From contig NZ_JAJHPU010000045.1 in NCBI RefSeq assembly GCF_020831405.1, forward strand, positions 1 through 64,000: a stretch of DNA of 64,000 nucleotides, given 5' to 3'. Positions within the stretch are counted from its first letter, which is position 1, and every line of letters starts with the position of its first letter. This DNA is from Pseudomonas oryzagri. Lineage in GTDB: Bacteria; Pseudomonadota; Gammaproteobacteria; Pseudomonadales; Pseudomonadaceae. The translations under genes were made by a program, and so were the position numbers. Below are positions 10,154-21,072 of the stretch, piece after piece. Under the pieces are notes generated by a model that was not told the DNA's origin, did not search any database, and saw only the letters and a program-made list of their open reading frames with translations.

Positions 10154-10166
10154 AATCAATACGTTG
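10154..10166. promoter_or_regulatory. IHF binding site upstream of the fap promoter
   Basis: AATCAATACGTTG is a perfect fit to the IHF consensus WATCAANNNNTTR and lies in an A/T-rich patch (10135-10160) that is rare in this GC-rich window. It is about 20-46 bases upstream of the -24 element, between the promoter and the probable activator sites, where IHF-assisted DNA bending is expected. Confidence 0.72.
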
Positions 10167-10304
10167 CAGTTTTTGAAGAGTTGCCCGCCCTGGAAACTGT
10201 CAAATCCGTAAGACACATGAACGGAGTTGTTCGGTGACTGGAGCAGCAAATCCGCGGCTTGCAGGGCAAACGGGGCTGTAGCACGCCTGAGACACGCCAC
10301 CCGC

Positions 10305-10323
10305 GAAACAGCCGTGAAACAGC
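10305..10323. promoter_or_regulatory. Candidate activator binding repeats upstream of fap
   Basis: GAAACAGC occurs twice in tandem with an 11-base period (10305-10312, 10316-10323), about 175 bases upstream of the -24 element. The complementary GGCTGT lies at 10274-10279. Distance and periodicity suit an enhancer-type site for the adjacent sigma-54 activator, but the recognition sequence of that protein is unknown. The rest of the 354-base gap between fapA and the next gene shows nothing else clear. Confidence 0.3.
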
Positions 10324-10425
10324 GCGAGCGAAGTATTTAAAGGCCGCGCTCTGTATCATGCATGCAACACCTACTCATCGATGCAACACCGCAGGAACGC
10401 CATGCGCCGGACGCAAGGAGAAAAC

Positions 10426-10902
10426 ATGCGCCCCTTCACCGATACCCGTCCACCGCATCTGGCCCGGCTGCTCGGTCTGTGCGGCCTCATCCCGTTCATG
10501 AGCGCGGCACTGAGCGTCTGGGTAATCCCGGGCGGCTGGCAGCCGCTGGTGGTGGCCTCGCTGCTCAGCTATTCGGCGGTGATCCTCGCCTTCCTGGGGG
10601 CGATCCACTGGGGGCTGGCGATGCGCGGCGAACAGGACGACGTGCGTGCGCAGATGCAGTTGGGCTGGTCGGTGATTCCGCCGCTGCTCGGCTGGGCGGT
10701 GGTGTCGCTGGCGTCCTTCGGCCTGCCGGCGGCCCTGGCCATTCCGCTGTTCGTGCTGGCCTTCATCGGCATGGACATGGCCGATCTGCGCGCGGTGCGC
10801 CTGGGGTTGGCGCCGATCTGGTACCGGCCCCTGCGCAAGCCGCTGACCGTCGCTGTGGTCCTCAGCCTGCTGGTCGCCTGGGTCGGAGTGGTGGTGGGCT
10901 GA
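10426..10902 (+). CDS. DUF3429 inner-membrane protein
   Basis: A small 158-residue membrane protein with about five hydrophobic helices and the DUF3429 pattern (AFLGAIHWG near residue 60). Function is unknown for the family. The ATG at 10426 is preferred over two in-frame upstream ATGs because AAGGAG stands 5 bases before it. The gene is transcribed away from fapA, so the intervening region carries promoters in both directions. Confidence 0.8.
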   Translation: MRPFTDTRPPHLARLLGLCGLIPFMSAALSVWVIPGGWQPLVVASLLSYSAVILAFLGAIHWGLAMRGEQDDVRAQMQLGWSVIPPLLGWAVVSLASFGLPAALAIPLFVLAFIGMDMADLRAVRLGLAPIWYRPLRKPLTVAVVLSLLVAWVGVVVG

Positions 10903-10975
10903 GCGAGGTGGCTTGCCTGATGGCTTCACCGGGGCGATTTCGGCGCCCAAGGCGCCGAAACTGCGTTGCAAGGCA

Positions 10976-11578
10976 CTAGCAGGTCAGCTGGTCGGCCTGG
11001 CGGTACAGCATCAGCAGCTTGCGGGTCACCGTCTGCTGCAGGTCGTTGCGCTCGAACGCCGACAGGTGTGGCAATTGGGTCAGCTGCAGGCGGTGCAGGT
11101 GCAGATAGGGCATGCGCTGATCGAACTCGCGCAGGTCGCCCTTGACCAGCACCGGCAGGAACACGTCGCCGCTTTCCTTCAACTTGCTGATGATCTGGGC
11201 CAGGGCGCCCTTGAACGGGCGGGCCTGGAGCAGCTCGCCCTTGGGACCCAGGCGGGCCAGCAGCAGGCCCTTGTGGTTCTGGAATTGCCCGGGCAGCACG
11301 CACAGACCGGTCTTGCGCACCGAAAGGGGCGAGATGTGGTTCAGGGTGTCATGGAAGGCGTAGGGGTTGGGCAGCACCACCATCTTGCGACCGATCTCGG
11401 TCGGGAAGTGCAGGCCGTAGTTGGTGTACAGCTGGCTCACCGATTCGGAGTAGACGCATAGTCGGTTCTCGAACAGGCGGATGAAGCGCTCCGCCAGATC
11501 CCGCTTCTCCAGTTGATCCAGATCCCAGATCAGGTCCGGGTTCGGCTTATTGCTCAGGTCGACTTCCTGGAAGCTCAT
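10976..11578 (-). CDS. Conserved unknown soluble protein
   Basis: I do not recognise this 200-residue protein by function. It is soluble, has no signal peptide and shows normal high-GC3 coding. Motif-like stretches include [20 protein letters not shown] at about 20-40 and a Leu/His-rich segment ([17 protein letters not shown]) near the C terminus. The ATG at 11578 is chosen because upstream sequence in frame is non-coding in character. It converges with the DUF3429 gene and is divergent from uppP. Confidence 0.7.
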   Translation of the reverse strand: MSFQEVDLSNKPNPDLIWDLDQLEKRDLAERFIRLFENRLCVYSESVSQLYTNYGLHFPTEIGRKMVVLPNPYAFHDTLNHISPLSVRKTGLCVLPGQFQNHKGLLLARLGPKGELLQARPFKGALAQIISKLKESGDVFLPVLVKGDLREFDQRMPYLHLHRLQLTQLPHLSAFERNDLQQTVTRKLLMLYRQADQLTC

Positions 11579-11897
11579 GCGTGCACTCGTTACAGCTGGG
11601 CAGTGGGGGGCGTCTCGTCCCGGTACCGTACGGATCGGGAGGGGCGGACGGCAGGGAGTATGCGCAATCAAAATGATATTTCACCAGCCGTCTTCGCCAG
11701 ATTTGCGATCAAAGTCGTTCCTTTGTGCACCCAAGGAAGCAGCGGTATGCGTGGCTGATCCCGATCAAGACGCTTTGCCGCGGGACCTGCAGCCGACTGT
11801 CGGCTCTGATAGGATGCCGGCCGGCCGCCCGGGGTCGGGCTGGCACGAGTTCGAAGGGCATAAAGGCGCGCATGGCGCGCGTGACGGGAGTGATTTC
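11579..11897. other. Divergent intergenic region before uppP
   Basis: These 319 bases separate the conserved unknown gene from uppP. A less GC-rich patch at about 11665-11730 is the likeliest place for promoters. CATAAA near 11859 could be a -10 element for uppP but lacks a good -35. I see no RNA gene or repeat. Confidence 0.4.
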
Positions 11898-12731
11898 ATG
11901 GAATTGTGGACCGCCATTCAGGCGCTGATTCTGGGCATCGTCGAGGGACTGACCGAGTTCCTGCCGATCTCCAGCACCGGTCACCAGATCATCGTGGCCG
12001 ACCTGCTCGGCTTCGGCGGCGACCGCGCCAAGGCGTTCAACATCATCATCCAGCTCGGTGCGATCCTCGCCGTGGTCTGGCAGTTCCGCCAGCGGATCTT
12101 CGACGTGGTGCTCGGCCTGCCGCGCGAGCGCGCGGCGCAGAAGTTCACCATCAACCTGCTGATCGCCTTCTTCCCGGCGGTGATTCTCGGCGTGGCCTTC
12201 GCCGACCTGATCGAGCACTGGCTGTTCAACCCCATCACCGTGGCCAGCGCGCTGGTGATCGGCGGCCTGGTCATGCTGTGGGCCGAGAAGCGCCAGCATG
12301 CCATCGAGGTGCATGCGGTGGACGACATGAGCTGGAAGCACGCCCTGAAGATCGGCTGCGCGCAGTGCCTGGCGATGATTCCCGGCACCTCGCGCTCGGC
12401 CTCGACCATCATCGGCGGCCTGATCTTCGGCCTGTCGCGCAAGGCGGCCACCGAGTTCTCGTTCTTCCTCGCCATGCCGACCATGGTCGGCGCCGCCGTG
12501 TACTCGGGCTACAAGCACCGTGCGCTGTTCGAGAGCGGCGGCGACCTGCCGGTGTTCGCCCTGGGCTTCGTGACCTCCTTCATCTTCGCCATGCTGGCCG
12601 TGCGCGCGCTGCTCAAGTTCATCGCCACCCACAGCTACGCGGTGTTCGCCTGGTATCGCATCGGTTTCGGCCTGCTGATCCTCGCCACCTGGCAGATGGG
12701 CATGATCGACTGGAGCACCGCGCAGGGCTGA
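11898..12731 (+). CDS. uppP: Undecaprenyl-diphosphatase UppP (BacA)
   Basis: UppP dephosphorylates undecaprenyl pyrophosphate to recycle the lipid carrier for peptidoglycan and other envelope polymers, and its overproduction confers bacitracin resistance. The protein has 277 residues with about eight membrane helices. Both signature motifs are visible: [14 protein letters not shown] at about 17-30 and [10 protein letters not shown] at about 162-171. The ATG at 11898 gives the family's usual N terminus ([17 protein letters not shown]). Confidence 0.95.
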   Translation: MELWTAIQALILGIVEGLTEFLPISSTGHQIIVADLLGFGGDRAKAFNIIIQLGAILAVVWQFRQRIFDVVLGLPRERAAQKFTINLLIAFFPAVILGVAFADLIEHWLFNPITVASALVIGGLVMLWAEKRQHAIEVHAVDDMSWKHALKIGCAQCLAMIPGTSRSASTIIGGLIFGLSRKAATEFSFFLAMPTMVGAAVYSGYKHRALFESGGDLPVFALGFVTSFIFAMLAVRALLKFIATHSYAVFAWYRIGFGLLILATWQMGMIDWSTAQG

Positions 12732-12749
12732 CGCGCGCGGGACAAGGCC

Positions 12750-13451
12750 ATGGAACAGCGCGGCGTATTGAAAAGCTGGAACGACGACAAGGGATTCGGC
12801 TTCATCCAGCCGGAGAAGGGCGGCGAGCAGCTGTTCGCCCATATCTCGGCAATGCGCGGCGAACGTAGGCCTGCGCCCGGCGATACGCTGGTGTATGTCG
12901 CCGAGCGGGACGCGCAGGGACGATTGCGGGCAAGGCACATGCGCTTCGACGAACTGAGCCTCGATCGTCCCACCATCCGCCGCAAGCCCCGGCCAGTGGC
13001 CGCCAGTGCCGAGCCGCAAGCGCGCCGGGAGCGGGCCGGTTCACCCGCCATACGCAATCTGCCGCTCAAGCTGGCGCTGTTCGCCGGGCTCTGTGCTCTG
13101 CCCTTGGCCGGCGGCTGGCGGATGTTGCAGGTCTCGGGCTTCGCCTGGCCGCTGATCGGCTATGGGCTGCTCAGCATGATCAGCTTCTTTCAGTACCAGG
13201 CGGACAAGAACAGTGCCGAGACCGGGCGCTGGCGGACGCCGGAAAGCTCCCTGCATGCCGTCGAGTTGCTCGGCGGCTGGCCCGGCGCGCTGCTGGCGCA
13301 GCAGGCGTTCCGCCACAAGACGCGCAAGGTTTCGTATCAGCTGGTGTTCTGGGCAATCGTCGGGTTGCACCAGGCGTTCTGGATCGACTGGCTGCTGCTG
13401 GGCGGACGCTTCATCCGGCAATTGCTGCCGCAGCTGGCCGCCTTCCTTTAA
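12750..13451 (+). CDS. Cold-shock domain / DUF1294 membrane fusion protein
   Basis: The 233-residue protein joins a cytoplasmic cold-shock domain (about 1-67, with RNP-like KGFGFIQ) through a basic linker to a DUF1294 membrane region (about 97-230, three to four helices). This two-domain form is known in Pseudomonas and other proteobacteria, but its role is not established; RNA binding at the membrane is an inference. It starts 18 bases after uppP and is probably co-transcribed with it. Confidence 0.85.
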   Translation: MEQRGVLKSWNDDKGFGFIQPEKGGEQLFAHISAMRGERRPAPGDTLVYVAERDAQGRLRARHMRFDELSLDRPTIRRKPRPVAASAEPQARRERAGSPAIRNLPLKLALFAGLCALPLAGGWRMLQVSGFAWPLIGYGLLSMISFFQYQADKNSAETGRWRTPESSLHAVELLGGWPGALLAQQAFRHKTRKVSYQLVFWAIVGLHQAFWIDWLLLGGRFIRQLLPQLAAFL

Positions 13452-13455
13452 TGCA

Positions 13456-13478
13456 CAAGGGGCGCATGGCGCCCCTTG
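13456..13478. terminator. Bidirectional terminator hairpin
   Basis: A perfect 10-bp stem (CAAGGGGCGC / GCGCCCCTTG) with a 3-base loop lies 4 bases after the cold-shock/DUF1294 gene and 40 bases past the end of the converging ybiT gene. There is no strong T-run on either side. Confidence 0.65.
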
Positions 13479-13517
13479 CAATCACCGGCAAGTGCCGCCC
13501 GAGCGGGCGGCGCGGTT

Positions 13518-15107
<1,590 letters not shown>

Positions 15108-15288
15108 GAGTCTGTCCTGCAGGCTGAGGGCGCGGGGGCGCAAAAAGGAGGAGATTGTAGCGTTTTACGTCACCTGCGGCAGCCCGTAGCTGGCGCCGAT
15201 TCGCAATCTTCACGCAGGCTGTGACGATCCGGCACGAATGGTGCAGTATGATGGCGTTTTCAGATCAATAGGTTACGGCGGTTATCTC

Positions 15289-16437
15289 ATGGACATCACA
15301 GCAATGCTGCGCATCCTGGCTAGCCAGGACGGGTCGGACCTCTACCTCTCCACCGGAGCACCGCCCTGCGCCAAGTTCAACGGCGTGCTGCGCGCCCTGA
15401 GCAAGGACGTGCTGCAGCCGGGCGATGTGGCGAAAATCGCCCAGGAACTGATGGATCCCGAGCAGCGGGCGGATTTCGAGCGCGATCTGGAGATGAACCT
15501 GGCGATCTCGCTGAACAACATCGGTCGCTTCCGGATCAACATCTTCAAACAGCGCAACGAGGTCTCCATCGTCGCGCGAAACATCAAGCTGGATATCCCG
15601 CGTTTCGAGGACCTCAAGCTGCCGCCGGTGCTGCTCGACGTGATCCTGGAAAAGCGCGGCCTGGTGCTGTTCGTCGGCGGCACCGGCTCGGGCAAGTCCA
15701 CCTCGCTGGCTGCGTTGATTGACCACCGCAACCGCACCCACAGCGGGCACATCATCACCATCGAAGACCCGGTGGAGTACGTGCACAAGCACAAGAAGTC
15801 GATCATCAACCAGCGCGAGGTGGGCGTGGATACCCGCAGCTTCCACGCCGCGTTGAAGAACACCCTGCGTCAGGCGCCGGACGTCATCCTGATCGGCGAG
15901 ATTCGCGACCGCGAGACCATGGAGCACGCCCTGGCCTTCTCCGAGACCGGCCACCTGGCGATTTCCACCCTGCACGCCAACAACGCCAACCAGGCGCTGG
16001 ACCGCATCATCAACTTCTTCCCCGAGGAGCGTCGCCCGCAGCTGCTCAACGACCTCGGCAACAACATCAAGGCCTTCGTTTCCCAGCGCCTGATCAAGAC
16101 CGTCGACGGCAAGCGTCGGGCCGCGGTGGAAATCCTGCTGGGCACCGCGACCATCCGCGACCTGGTCAAGCGTGGCGACTTCAACCTGATCAAGGAGGTC
16201 ATGGAGAAGTCGCGACCCCTGGGCATGCAGACCTTCGACCAGGCGTTGATCGACCTGGTCCACGAAGGGGCGATCGACGAAGAAGAGGCGGTGAAGAACG
16301 CCGACTCGGCGAACAACGTGCGACTCAAGCTCAAGCTGCATCGCGATGGCGAGAACGGCCAGGCCAAGGCCGACGACACCTCGACCTGGAGCCTGGAGCC
16401 GACCATGGAAGAGGAAGAGGAGCTGCCGCAGGTCTGA
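15289..16437 (+). CDS. PilT/PilU-family type IV pilus retraction ATPase
   Basis: The protein has 382 residues, the same length as PilU, with an N-terminal PAS-like domain and a C-terminal RecA-like ATPase domain. Visible motifs are Walker A GGTGSGKST, the Asp box IEDPVEYVH, Walker B VILIGEIRDRE and the His box TGHLAISTLHANNA. Such hexamers power pilus retraction. Neither the usual pilT-pilU pair nor other pil genes are nearby, so this may be an additional PilT2-like paralog. The ATG at 15289 is preferred to one 51 bases upstream because it gives the family N terminus (MDITAMLRILASQDGSDLY). A TATGAT -10-like element lies at 15247. Confidence 0.85.
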   Translation: MDITAMLRILASQDGSDLYLSTGAPPCAKFNGVLRALSKDVLQPGDVAKIAQELMDPEQRADFERDLEMNLAISLNNIGRFRINIFKQRNEVSIVARNIKLDIPRFEDLKLPPVLLDVILEKRGLVLFVGGTGSGKSTSLAALIDHRNRTHSGHIITIEDPVEYVHKHKKSIINQREVGVDTRSFHAALKNTLRQAPDVILIGEIRDRETMEHALAFSETGHLAISTLHANNANQALDRIINFFPEERRPQLLNDLGNNIKAFVSQRLIKTVDGKRRAAVEILLGTATIRDLVKRGDFNLIKEVMEKSRPLGMQTFDQALIDLVHEGAIDEEEAVKNADSANNVRLKLKLHRDGENGQAKADDTSTWSLEPTMEEEEELPQV

Positions 16438-16461
16438 AGCCTGGCCACTCGAAGACCAACG

Positions 16462-16493
16462 ATGCCGGAGTCGACGCCAGTCGACTCCGGCAT
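16462..16493. terminator. Terminator between pilT-like gene and ppiC
   Basis: Perfect 14-bp stem (ATGCCGGAGTCGAC / GTCGACTCCGGCAT) with a GCCA loop, followed by TTGCGTTT. It lies between two convergent genes and can serve both. Confidence 0.82.
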
Positions 16494-16514
16494 TTGCGTT
16501 TCAGCGGCGGAGTT

Positions 16515-16793
16515 TCAGCGGCGGAAATAGACCAGCACCAGGTGCCAGCCGAACTGGGTGCGCAGCGGACCGTGGACCTGGTTCAGCGGCTTGCGGAACA
16601 CCACGTTCTCGAACGGCTTGACCATCTGCCCCGGGCGGATTTCGCCGAGGTCGCCGCCGCGCTTGCGCGAGGGGCAGAACGAATGGCGGCGGGCCAGGGT
16701 GGCGAAGTCCTCGCCCTTGGCCAGGCGTTGCTTGAGCTGCTCGGCTTCGCCGATCGTCTTGACCAGGATGTGGCGAGCCATGGCGACGGCCAT
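16515..16793 (-). CDS. ppiC: Parvulin-type peptidyl-prolyl isomerase PpiC
   Basis: A single-domain cytoplasmic parvulin of 92 residues, near-identical in size to E. coli PpiC and alignable throughout (for example FCPSRKRGGDLGEIRPGQMV and TQFGWHLV). It catalyses cis/trans isomerisation of peptidyl-prolyl bonds. The ATG at 16793 is preferred to one four codons later because GAGGAG sits 7 bases upstream. Confidence 0.95.
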   Translation of the reverse strand: MAVAMARHILVKTIGEAEQLKQRLAKGEDFATLARRHSFCPSRKRGGDLGEIRPGQMVKPFENVVFRKPLNQVHGPLRTQFGWHLVLVYFRR

Positions 16794-16870
16794 CGGAGAC
16801 TCCTCGGGTGATTGCAGGGGCGCGCAGTGTACCCCAAGCGCCGGCCTTTGCCTGCGCCGGCGGGCGGGGC

Positions 16871-17848
16871 TCAGCCCGGGCGCTGGCGGGTCCTGTACAG
16901 GGAGTACAGCACCCCGCCGGCGAGCAGGGCGAAGGTGACGCCCAGCGACAGCGCCGCCGGGATCGGCCCGAGGATCCCGGCGAGGAAGATCTTCGCGCCG
17001 ATGAACACCAGCACCAGGGCCAGGGCGTATTTGAGGTAGACGAAACGGTGCAGCATCGCCGCCAGGGCGAAGTACAGGGCGCGCAGGCCGAGGACCGCGA
17101 AGATGTTCGAGGTGTAGACGATGAAGGTGTCCTGGGTGATGGCGAAGATCGCCGGGATGCTGTCCACCGCGAACAGCAGGTCGGTCAGCTCGATCATCAC
17201 CAGGGCGAGCAGCAGCGGCGTGGCCTGGCGCTGTGGCTGGCCGTTGGCATCCGGCAGATGGACGAAGAAATGCGCGCCATGCAGCTCGTCGGTGACCCGC
17301 AGGCGCTGGCGCAGGAAGCGCTGTACCGCGTTGCGCGCCAGGTCCGGGGCGTCGTCGGGCGAGCTGCGCAACATGCGCACGCCGGTGCCGAGCAGGAACA
17401 GGCCGAACAGCTGGAGGATCCAGGCGAAGCTGTGGATCAACGCCGCGCCCAGGCCGATCATCAGCGCGCGCAGCACGATCACGCCGAGAATGCCCCAGAA
17501 CAGCACCTGGTGCTGGTAACAGCGCGGGATGCCGAGAAAGCCGAAGATCGCCGCCATCAGGAAGATATTGTCCAGCGATAGCGACTTTTCGATCAGAAAG
17601 CCGGTATAGAACTCCAGCGCACGGTCGGCCCCCATCTGGGACCAGACCCAGACGCCGAACATCAGGGCGACGCTGATATACCCGGCGGACAGCCACAGGC
17701 TTTCCGCGATGCCGATCTCCCGCCGCTGGCGATGCAGCACGCCGAGGTCGAAGGCCAGCAGGCCGCTGACCAGCAGGAAGAAGCCGAGCCACAGGCCGGT
17801 GGCGGTGCCGAGCAGCTCGGTGTCGAGAATGGCCTGCAGCGTGCGCAT
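16871..17848 (-). CDS. TerC/Alx-family membrane transporter
   Basis: The 325-residue protein has about nine membrane helices and the TerC family's conserved acidic membrane motifs (EKSLSLDNIF, and ELTDLLFAVDSIPA). Family members such as E. coli Alx export manganese; others are tied to tellurite resistance. A GGGAGGGG run 3 bases before the ATG at 17848 supports the start. The 198 bases upstream do not show the yybP-ykoY riboswitch that precedes some homologs. Confidence 0.85.
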   Translation of the reverse strand: MRTLQAILDTELLGTATGLWLGFFLLVSGLLAFDLGVLHRQRREIGIAESLWLSAGYISVALMFGVWVWSQMGADRALEFYTGFLIEKSLSLDNIFLMAAIFGFLGIPRCYQHQVLFWGILGVIVLRALMIGLGAALIHSFAWILQLFGLFLLGTGVRMLRSSPDDAPDLARNAVQRFLRQRLRVTDELHGAHFFVHLPDANGQPQRQATPLLLALVMIELTDLLFAVDSIPAIFAITQDTFIVYTSNIFAVLGLRALYFALAAMLHRFVYLKYALALVLVFIGAKIFLAGILGPIPAALSLGVTFALLAGGVLYSLYRTRQRPG

Positions 17849-18046
17849 GGCCCCTCCCTGCCGCATGGGTGCAGTCGGTGACACCGACATGGCGGGGTGC
17901 GACCGTCAGAGGGGCCCGGCGTCGTCAGCCTGTGCGGGAGGCCGGGTTGGCCGTTTTTCGTACAGGCCAGCCATGACCTTAGGCCTGCCGGCCGGCGGGA
18001 GCAAGCGGCAGCCGCTGCCCGGTAGCCGGGCAACGTCCATGGCGGG

Positions 18047-19408
18047 TCAGTAGACCCACACTTCGACGCGGCGATTCTTCTTGCGTCCGGTCTCGCTGTC
18101 GTTGGAGGCCACCGGCATGGCGTCGCCCAGGCCGCTGATGCTGCGCAGCAGCACGCCGGACTTCACCAGTTCGCGCTGCACCGCCATGGCGCGCAGCTTG
18201 GAGAGCAGTTCGGTGCGAGCGGGGTCGTTGTTGCGCGGATCGGCGAAACCGACCAGGACCACCTGGCTCATCATCTTGTTGTTGTCCTTCAGGTAGCGCA
18301 CCACGCGGCGCACGTCGCGCAGGGCCTTGCTGTCCAGCTCGGCGCTACCCTCGTCGAAGCGGAAGTTGACCGCCAGACGCTGGGCATGATCGATCAGTTC
18401 GCGATAGGCCGGCGGCATCTCGCCGTTCGCCTCGACCTGCATGGCCTTGACCGTCTGGCTGACGAAGCCGTTCCTGGCGACGATCTCCTGGCCGCTCGGG
18501 CTGTGGGCGAAGCGCACCAGCGCCTGGGCCCACAGGTTGCTTTCGCTGGGCTTCATGTAGAAGAACAGGCGGCGCGACAGCGGATAGTCCTCGGTGGCCA
18601 CCAGCTCGGCGGTCGGCGGCATCGGCTGCGAGTCGCCGGCGCTGATCGCCAGCGGCTTGGCCTGGCGGATGTAGGGCAGGCCGATGAAGCCGATGCCCTG
18701 CGGGTCCCTGCTCACCGCATCGGACAGCTGGTTGCTCGACTCGAAGCGCTGGGCGCCGGCGGCAAGGCTCTTGCCGTGGCTGGCCAGCACCAGCTCCTTG
18801 AAGGTGTCGAAGGTACCGGAATTGTCGTCGCGGGCGTACAGGCGGATGGCGCCGCCGCGGCCGCCGAGCTCTTCCCAGGTTTTCACCTCGCCGGCGAATA
18901 CCTGGGCCAACTGCTCGACCGACAGGGATTGCAGCGGGTTGGCCGGGTGGAGGATCACCGCCAGGCCGTCGATGGCGATCACCTGCTCGCCCTCGGGGCT
19001 CTTCAGATCGCCCAGAGCGGCGAGGCTGGCGGCCTCGCTGTCCTTGATCGGTCGCGAGGAGGCGGCCAGCGCGGCGCTGCCCTGGCCGAGGGCGACGAAG
19101 CCGGTGCCCGAACCGTGGGCGGCGACCTCGATATTGACCATGCGGCCCTGGGCATCCTGACCGGTCACGCGCTGTTCGTTGAGGCCGCTGTCCTCGATGC
19201 GCACGTTGGAGAAGCCTTCCTTCTCCAGCAGGCCGCCGACCAGCGCCGGGCCGAGCTTGGCGCCGATGGTGTTGGAACCCTGGATGTGCAGGGCCGGCTG
19301 GCCGCTGGCCGGCAAGGGCAGGGCGGCGAGGGTGGTAAGGGGCGCGGTGAGGGCCAGAAGCCCGCCGAGCAGCAGGCGGGCGGTACGAGCAGGAGAGAGG
19401 CGCAGCAT
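18047..19408 (-). CDS. Periplasmic phosphate-binding (PstS-like) protein with OmpA domain
   Basis: The 453-residue protein has a signal peptide (about 1-28), a PBP-like domain with PstS-type motifs (GSNTIGAKLGPAL, HGSGTGFVAL, DDNSGTFDTF) and an OmpA-like peptidoglycan-binding domain from about 335 on (FRFDEGSAELDSKALRD, NRRVEVWVY). The fusion would tether a phosphate- or anion-binding module to the cell wall. There are no ABC permease genes next to it. A candidate Pho box lies 47-64 bases upstream. Confidence 0.82.
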   Translation of the reverse strand: MLRLSPARTARLLLGGLLALTAPLTTLAALPLPASGQPALHIQGSNTIGAKLGPALVGGLLEKEGFSNVRIEDSGLNEQRVTGQDAQGRMVNIEVAAHGSGTGFVALGQGSAALAASSRPIKDSEAASLAALGDLKSPEGEQVIAIDGLAVILHPANPLQSLSVEQLAQVFAGEVKTWEELGGRGGAIRLYARDDNSGTFDTFKELVLASHGKSLAAGAQRFESSNQLSDAVSRDPQGIGFIGLPYIRQAKPLAISAGDSQPMPPTAELVATEDYPLSRRLFFYMKPSESNLWAQALVRFAHSPSGQEIVARNGFVSQTVKAMQVEANGEMPPAYRELIDHAQRLAVNFRFDEGSAELDSKALRDVRRVVRYLKDNNKMMSQVVLVGFADPRNNDPARTELLSKLRAMAVQRELVKSGVLLRSISGLGDAMPVASNDSETGRKKNRRVEVWVY

Positions 19409-19454
19409 GGCGACAGGGAACCTTGTTGGTCAGGTCTGGGATGCCGCGCAGATT

Positions 19455-19472
19455 AAGTCAGTGCGATGACCG
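19455..19472 (-). promoter_or_regulatory. Candidate Pho box
   Basis: On the minus strand CGGTCAT-CGCA-CTGACTT matches the Pho box (CTGTCAT-N4-CTGTCAT) at 11 of 14 positions with exact spacing. It lies 47-64 bases before the PstS/OmpA start. A good -10 at the right distance is not evident. Confidence 0.35.
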
Positions 19473-19508
19473 TTCTGTTACATGCCGGGCTTTCGAGTGT
19501 GAACTGGT

Positions 19509-20321
19509 TCACGCCAGCTCGAGCCACACCGGGGCATGGTCCGAGGGCTTGTCCATGCAGCGCACGTCGTAGTCGATGCCGGCGCTGCGCAGGCGCGGTC
19601 TGAGCCCTGCCGAGGCGAGGATCAGATCGATGCGCAGACCGCGCTTGGGTTCGTCCTCGAAGCCGCGGCTGCGATAGTCGAACCAGCTGAAGCGGTCGCA
19701 TACCTCAGGGTGCAGTTCGCGGTAGCTGTCCACCAGGCCCCAGGCATGCAGGCGGGCCATCCACTCGCGCTCCTCGGGGAGGAAGCTGCACTTGCCGCTG
19801 CGCAGCCAGCGCTTGGCATTCTCCGCGCCGATGCCGATATCCAGGTCCTGCGGCGAGATATTGAAGTCGCCCATCACCACCAGGGCCTGCTCGGGGCTGA
19901 ACTGCTCCTCGAGCAGGCGCTGCAGGTCGGCGTAGAACTGCGTCTTGGCCGGGAACTTGACCGCATGGTGGCGGCTTTCGCCCTGCGGGAAGTAGCCGTT
20001 GAACACCTGCAGCGGCTGACCCTGGGCATCGGTGAAGGTGGCGCCGATGAAGCGGCGCTGGGACTCCTCGCCGTCCCAGGGAAAGCCCTTGACCAGGTTC
20101 TGTGGCGCCTGACGCGACAACAGGGCGACGCCATAGTGGCCCTTCTGGCCGTGGTACTCGACGTGATAGCCGAGCGCCTTGATCTCGGCGCACGGGAACT
20201 GTTCGTCGGCCACTTTGGTTTCCTGAAGGCCGATCACGTCCGGCTGATGGCGCTCGATGAGTTCGATGAGTTGATGAGGACGTGCACGCAATCCATTGAT
20301 ATTGAAAGAAACTAATTTCAT
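19509..20321 (-). CDS. xthA: Exodeoxyribonuclease III
   Basis: XthA is a base-excision repair enzyme: AP endonuclease and 3'-5' exonuclease on duplex DNA. The protein has 270 residues, the usual length. Family motifs are complete: [14 protein letters not shown] at the start, LQETKV near 35, [20 protein letters not shown], and the C-terminal SDHAPVW with the catalytic His. It stands alone, divergent from tpx. Confidence 0.95.
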   Translation of the reverse strand: MKLVSFNINGLRARPHQLIELIERHQPDVIGLQETKVADEQFPCAEIKALGYHVEYHGQKGHYGVALLSRQAPQNLVKGFPWDGEESQRRFIGATFTDAQGQPLQVFNGYFPQGESRHHAVKFPAKTQFYADLQRLLEEQFSPEQALVVMGDFNISPQDLDIGIGAENAKRWLRSGKCSFLPEEREWMARLHAWGLVDSYRELHPEVCDRFSWFDYRSRGFEDEPKRGLRIDLILASAGLRPRLRSAGIDYDVRCMDKPSDHAPVWLELA

Positions 20322-20538
20322 GAGGCGAGAGTTCCGGGACCTGAGCAGGAGCCGGCGATGCTAGCCGATCGAGGCGTTTCGAGTAACAGCGCAAAGTGCG
20401 TGGATTTGCTCTTCGGGGTGCGTGCTAGTCTTCTGGCGATAGGTGCGGGCGATCCGCAAGCCGGCACAAGAGCCGCGCAAAAGTTTGCGGCAAGCTAGAT
20501 AATTTGCGTGCAACCTACTGATCTAAAAGGAGAAAGCA

Positions 20539-21066
20539 ATGAGCCAAGTGACCCTGAAAGGCAATCCGGTGCGCGTCGACGGCAATCTGCCGCAGGTTGG
20601 CAGCCAGGCTCCGGCCTTCCGCCTGGTCGGGTCGGATCTGTCCGACCACACCCTCGCCGACTTCGCCGGCAAGCGCAAGGTGCTGAACATCTTCCCGAGC
20701 GTCGACACCCCGACCTGCGCCACTTCGGTGCGCAAGTTCAACTACGAGGCGGGCAACCTGGACAACACCGTGGTGCTGTGCATCTCCGCCGATCTGCCGT
20801 TTGCCCAGAAGCGCTTCTGCGCCAGCGAAGGTCTGGACAACGTGATCAACCTTTCCATGCAGCGTGGCCGCGAATTCCTCAAGGACTATGGCGTAGCCAT
20901 CGGCGAAGGCCCGCTGGTCGGCCTGGCCGCCCGCGCGGTGGTGGTGCTCGACGAGCACGACAAGGTCCTGCACAGCCAGTTGGTCAACGAAATCGCCGAC
21001 GAGCCGGATTACGAGGCAGCGGTCGTTGCCCTGGGCGGCCGGGCCCCGGAAACCAGCAACCTGTAA
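20539..21066 (+). CDS. tpx: Thiol peroxidase Tpx
   Basis: Tpx is an atypical two-Cys peroxiredoxin that reduces hydrogen and alkyl peroxides with thioredoxin as donor. The protein is 175 residues rather than the usual 165-168. The peroxidatic Cys60 lies in [10 protein letters not shown] and the resolving Cys94 in KRFCASEG; a third Cys (81) is also present. A strong AAAAGGAG stands 6 bases before the ATG, and GATAAT at 20498 could be a -10. A long perfect hairpin follows the stop. Confidence 0.95.
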   Translation: MSQVTLKGNPVRVDGNLPQVGSQAPAFRLVGSDLSDHTLADFAGKRKVLNIFPSVDTPTCATSVRKFNYEAGNLDNTVVLCISADLPFAQKRFCASEGLDNVINLSMQRGREFLKDYGVAIGEGPLVGLAARAVVVLDEHDKVLHSQLVNEIADEPDYEAAVVALGGRAPETSNL

Positions 21067-21072
21067 GTTGTC

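Noticed and set aside
17849..18046. yybP-ykoY manganese riboswitch before the TerC gene
   Set aside because: Some TerC/Alx genes carry it, but I could not find its conserved core in this 198-base region.
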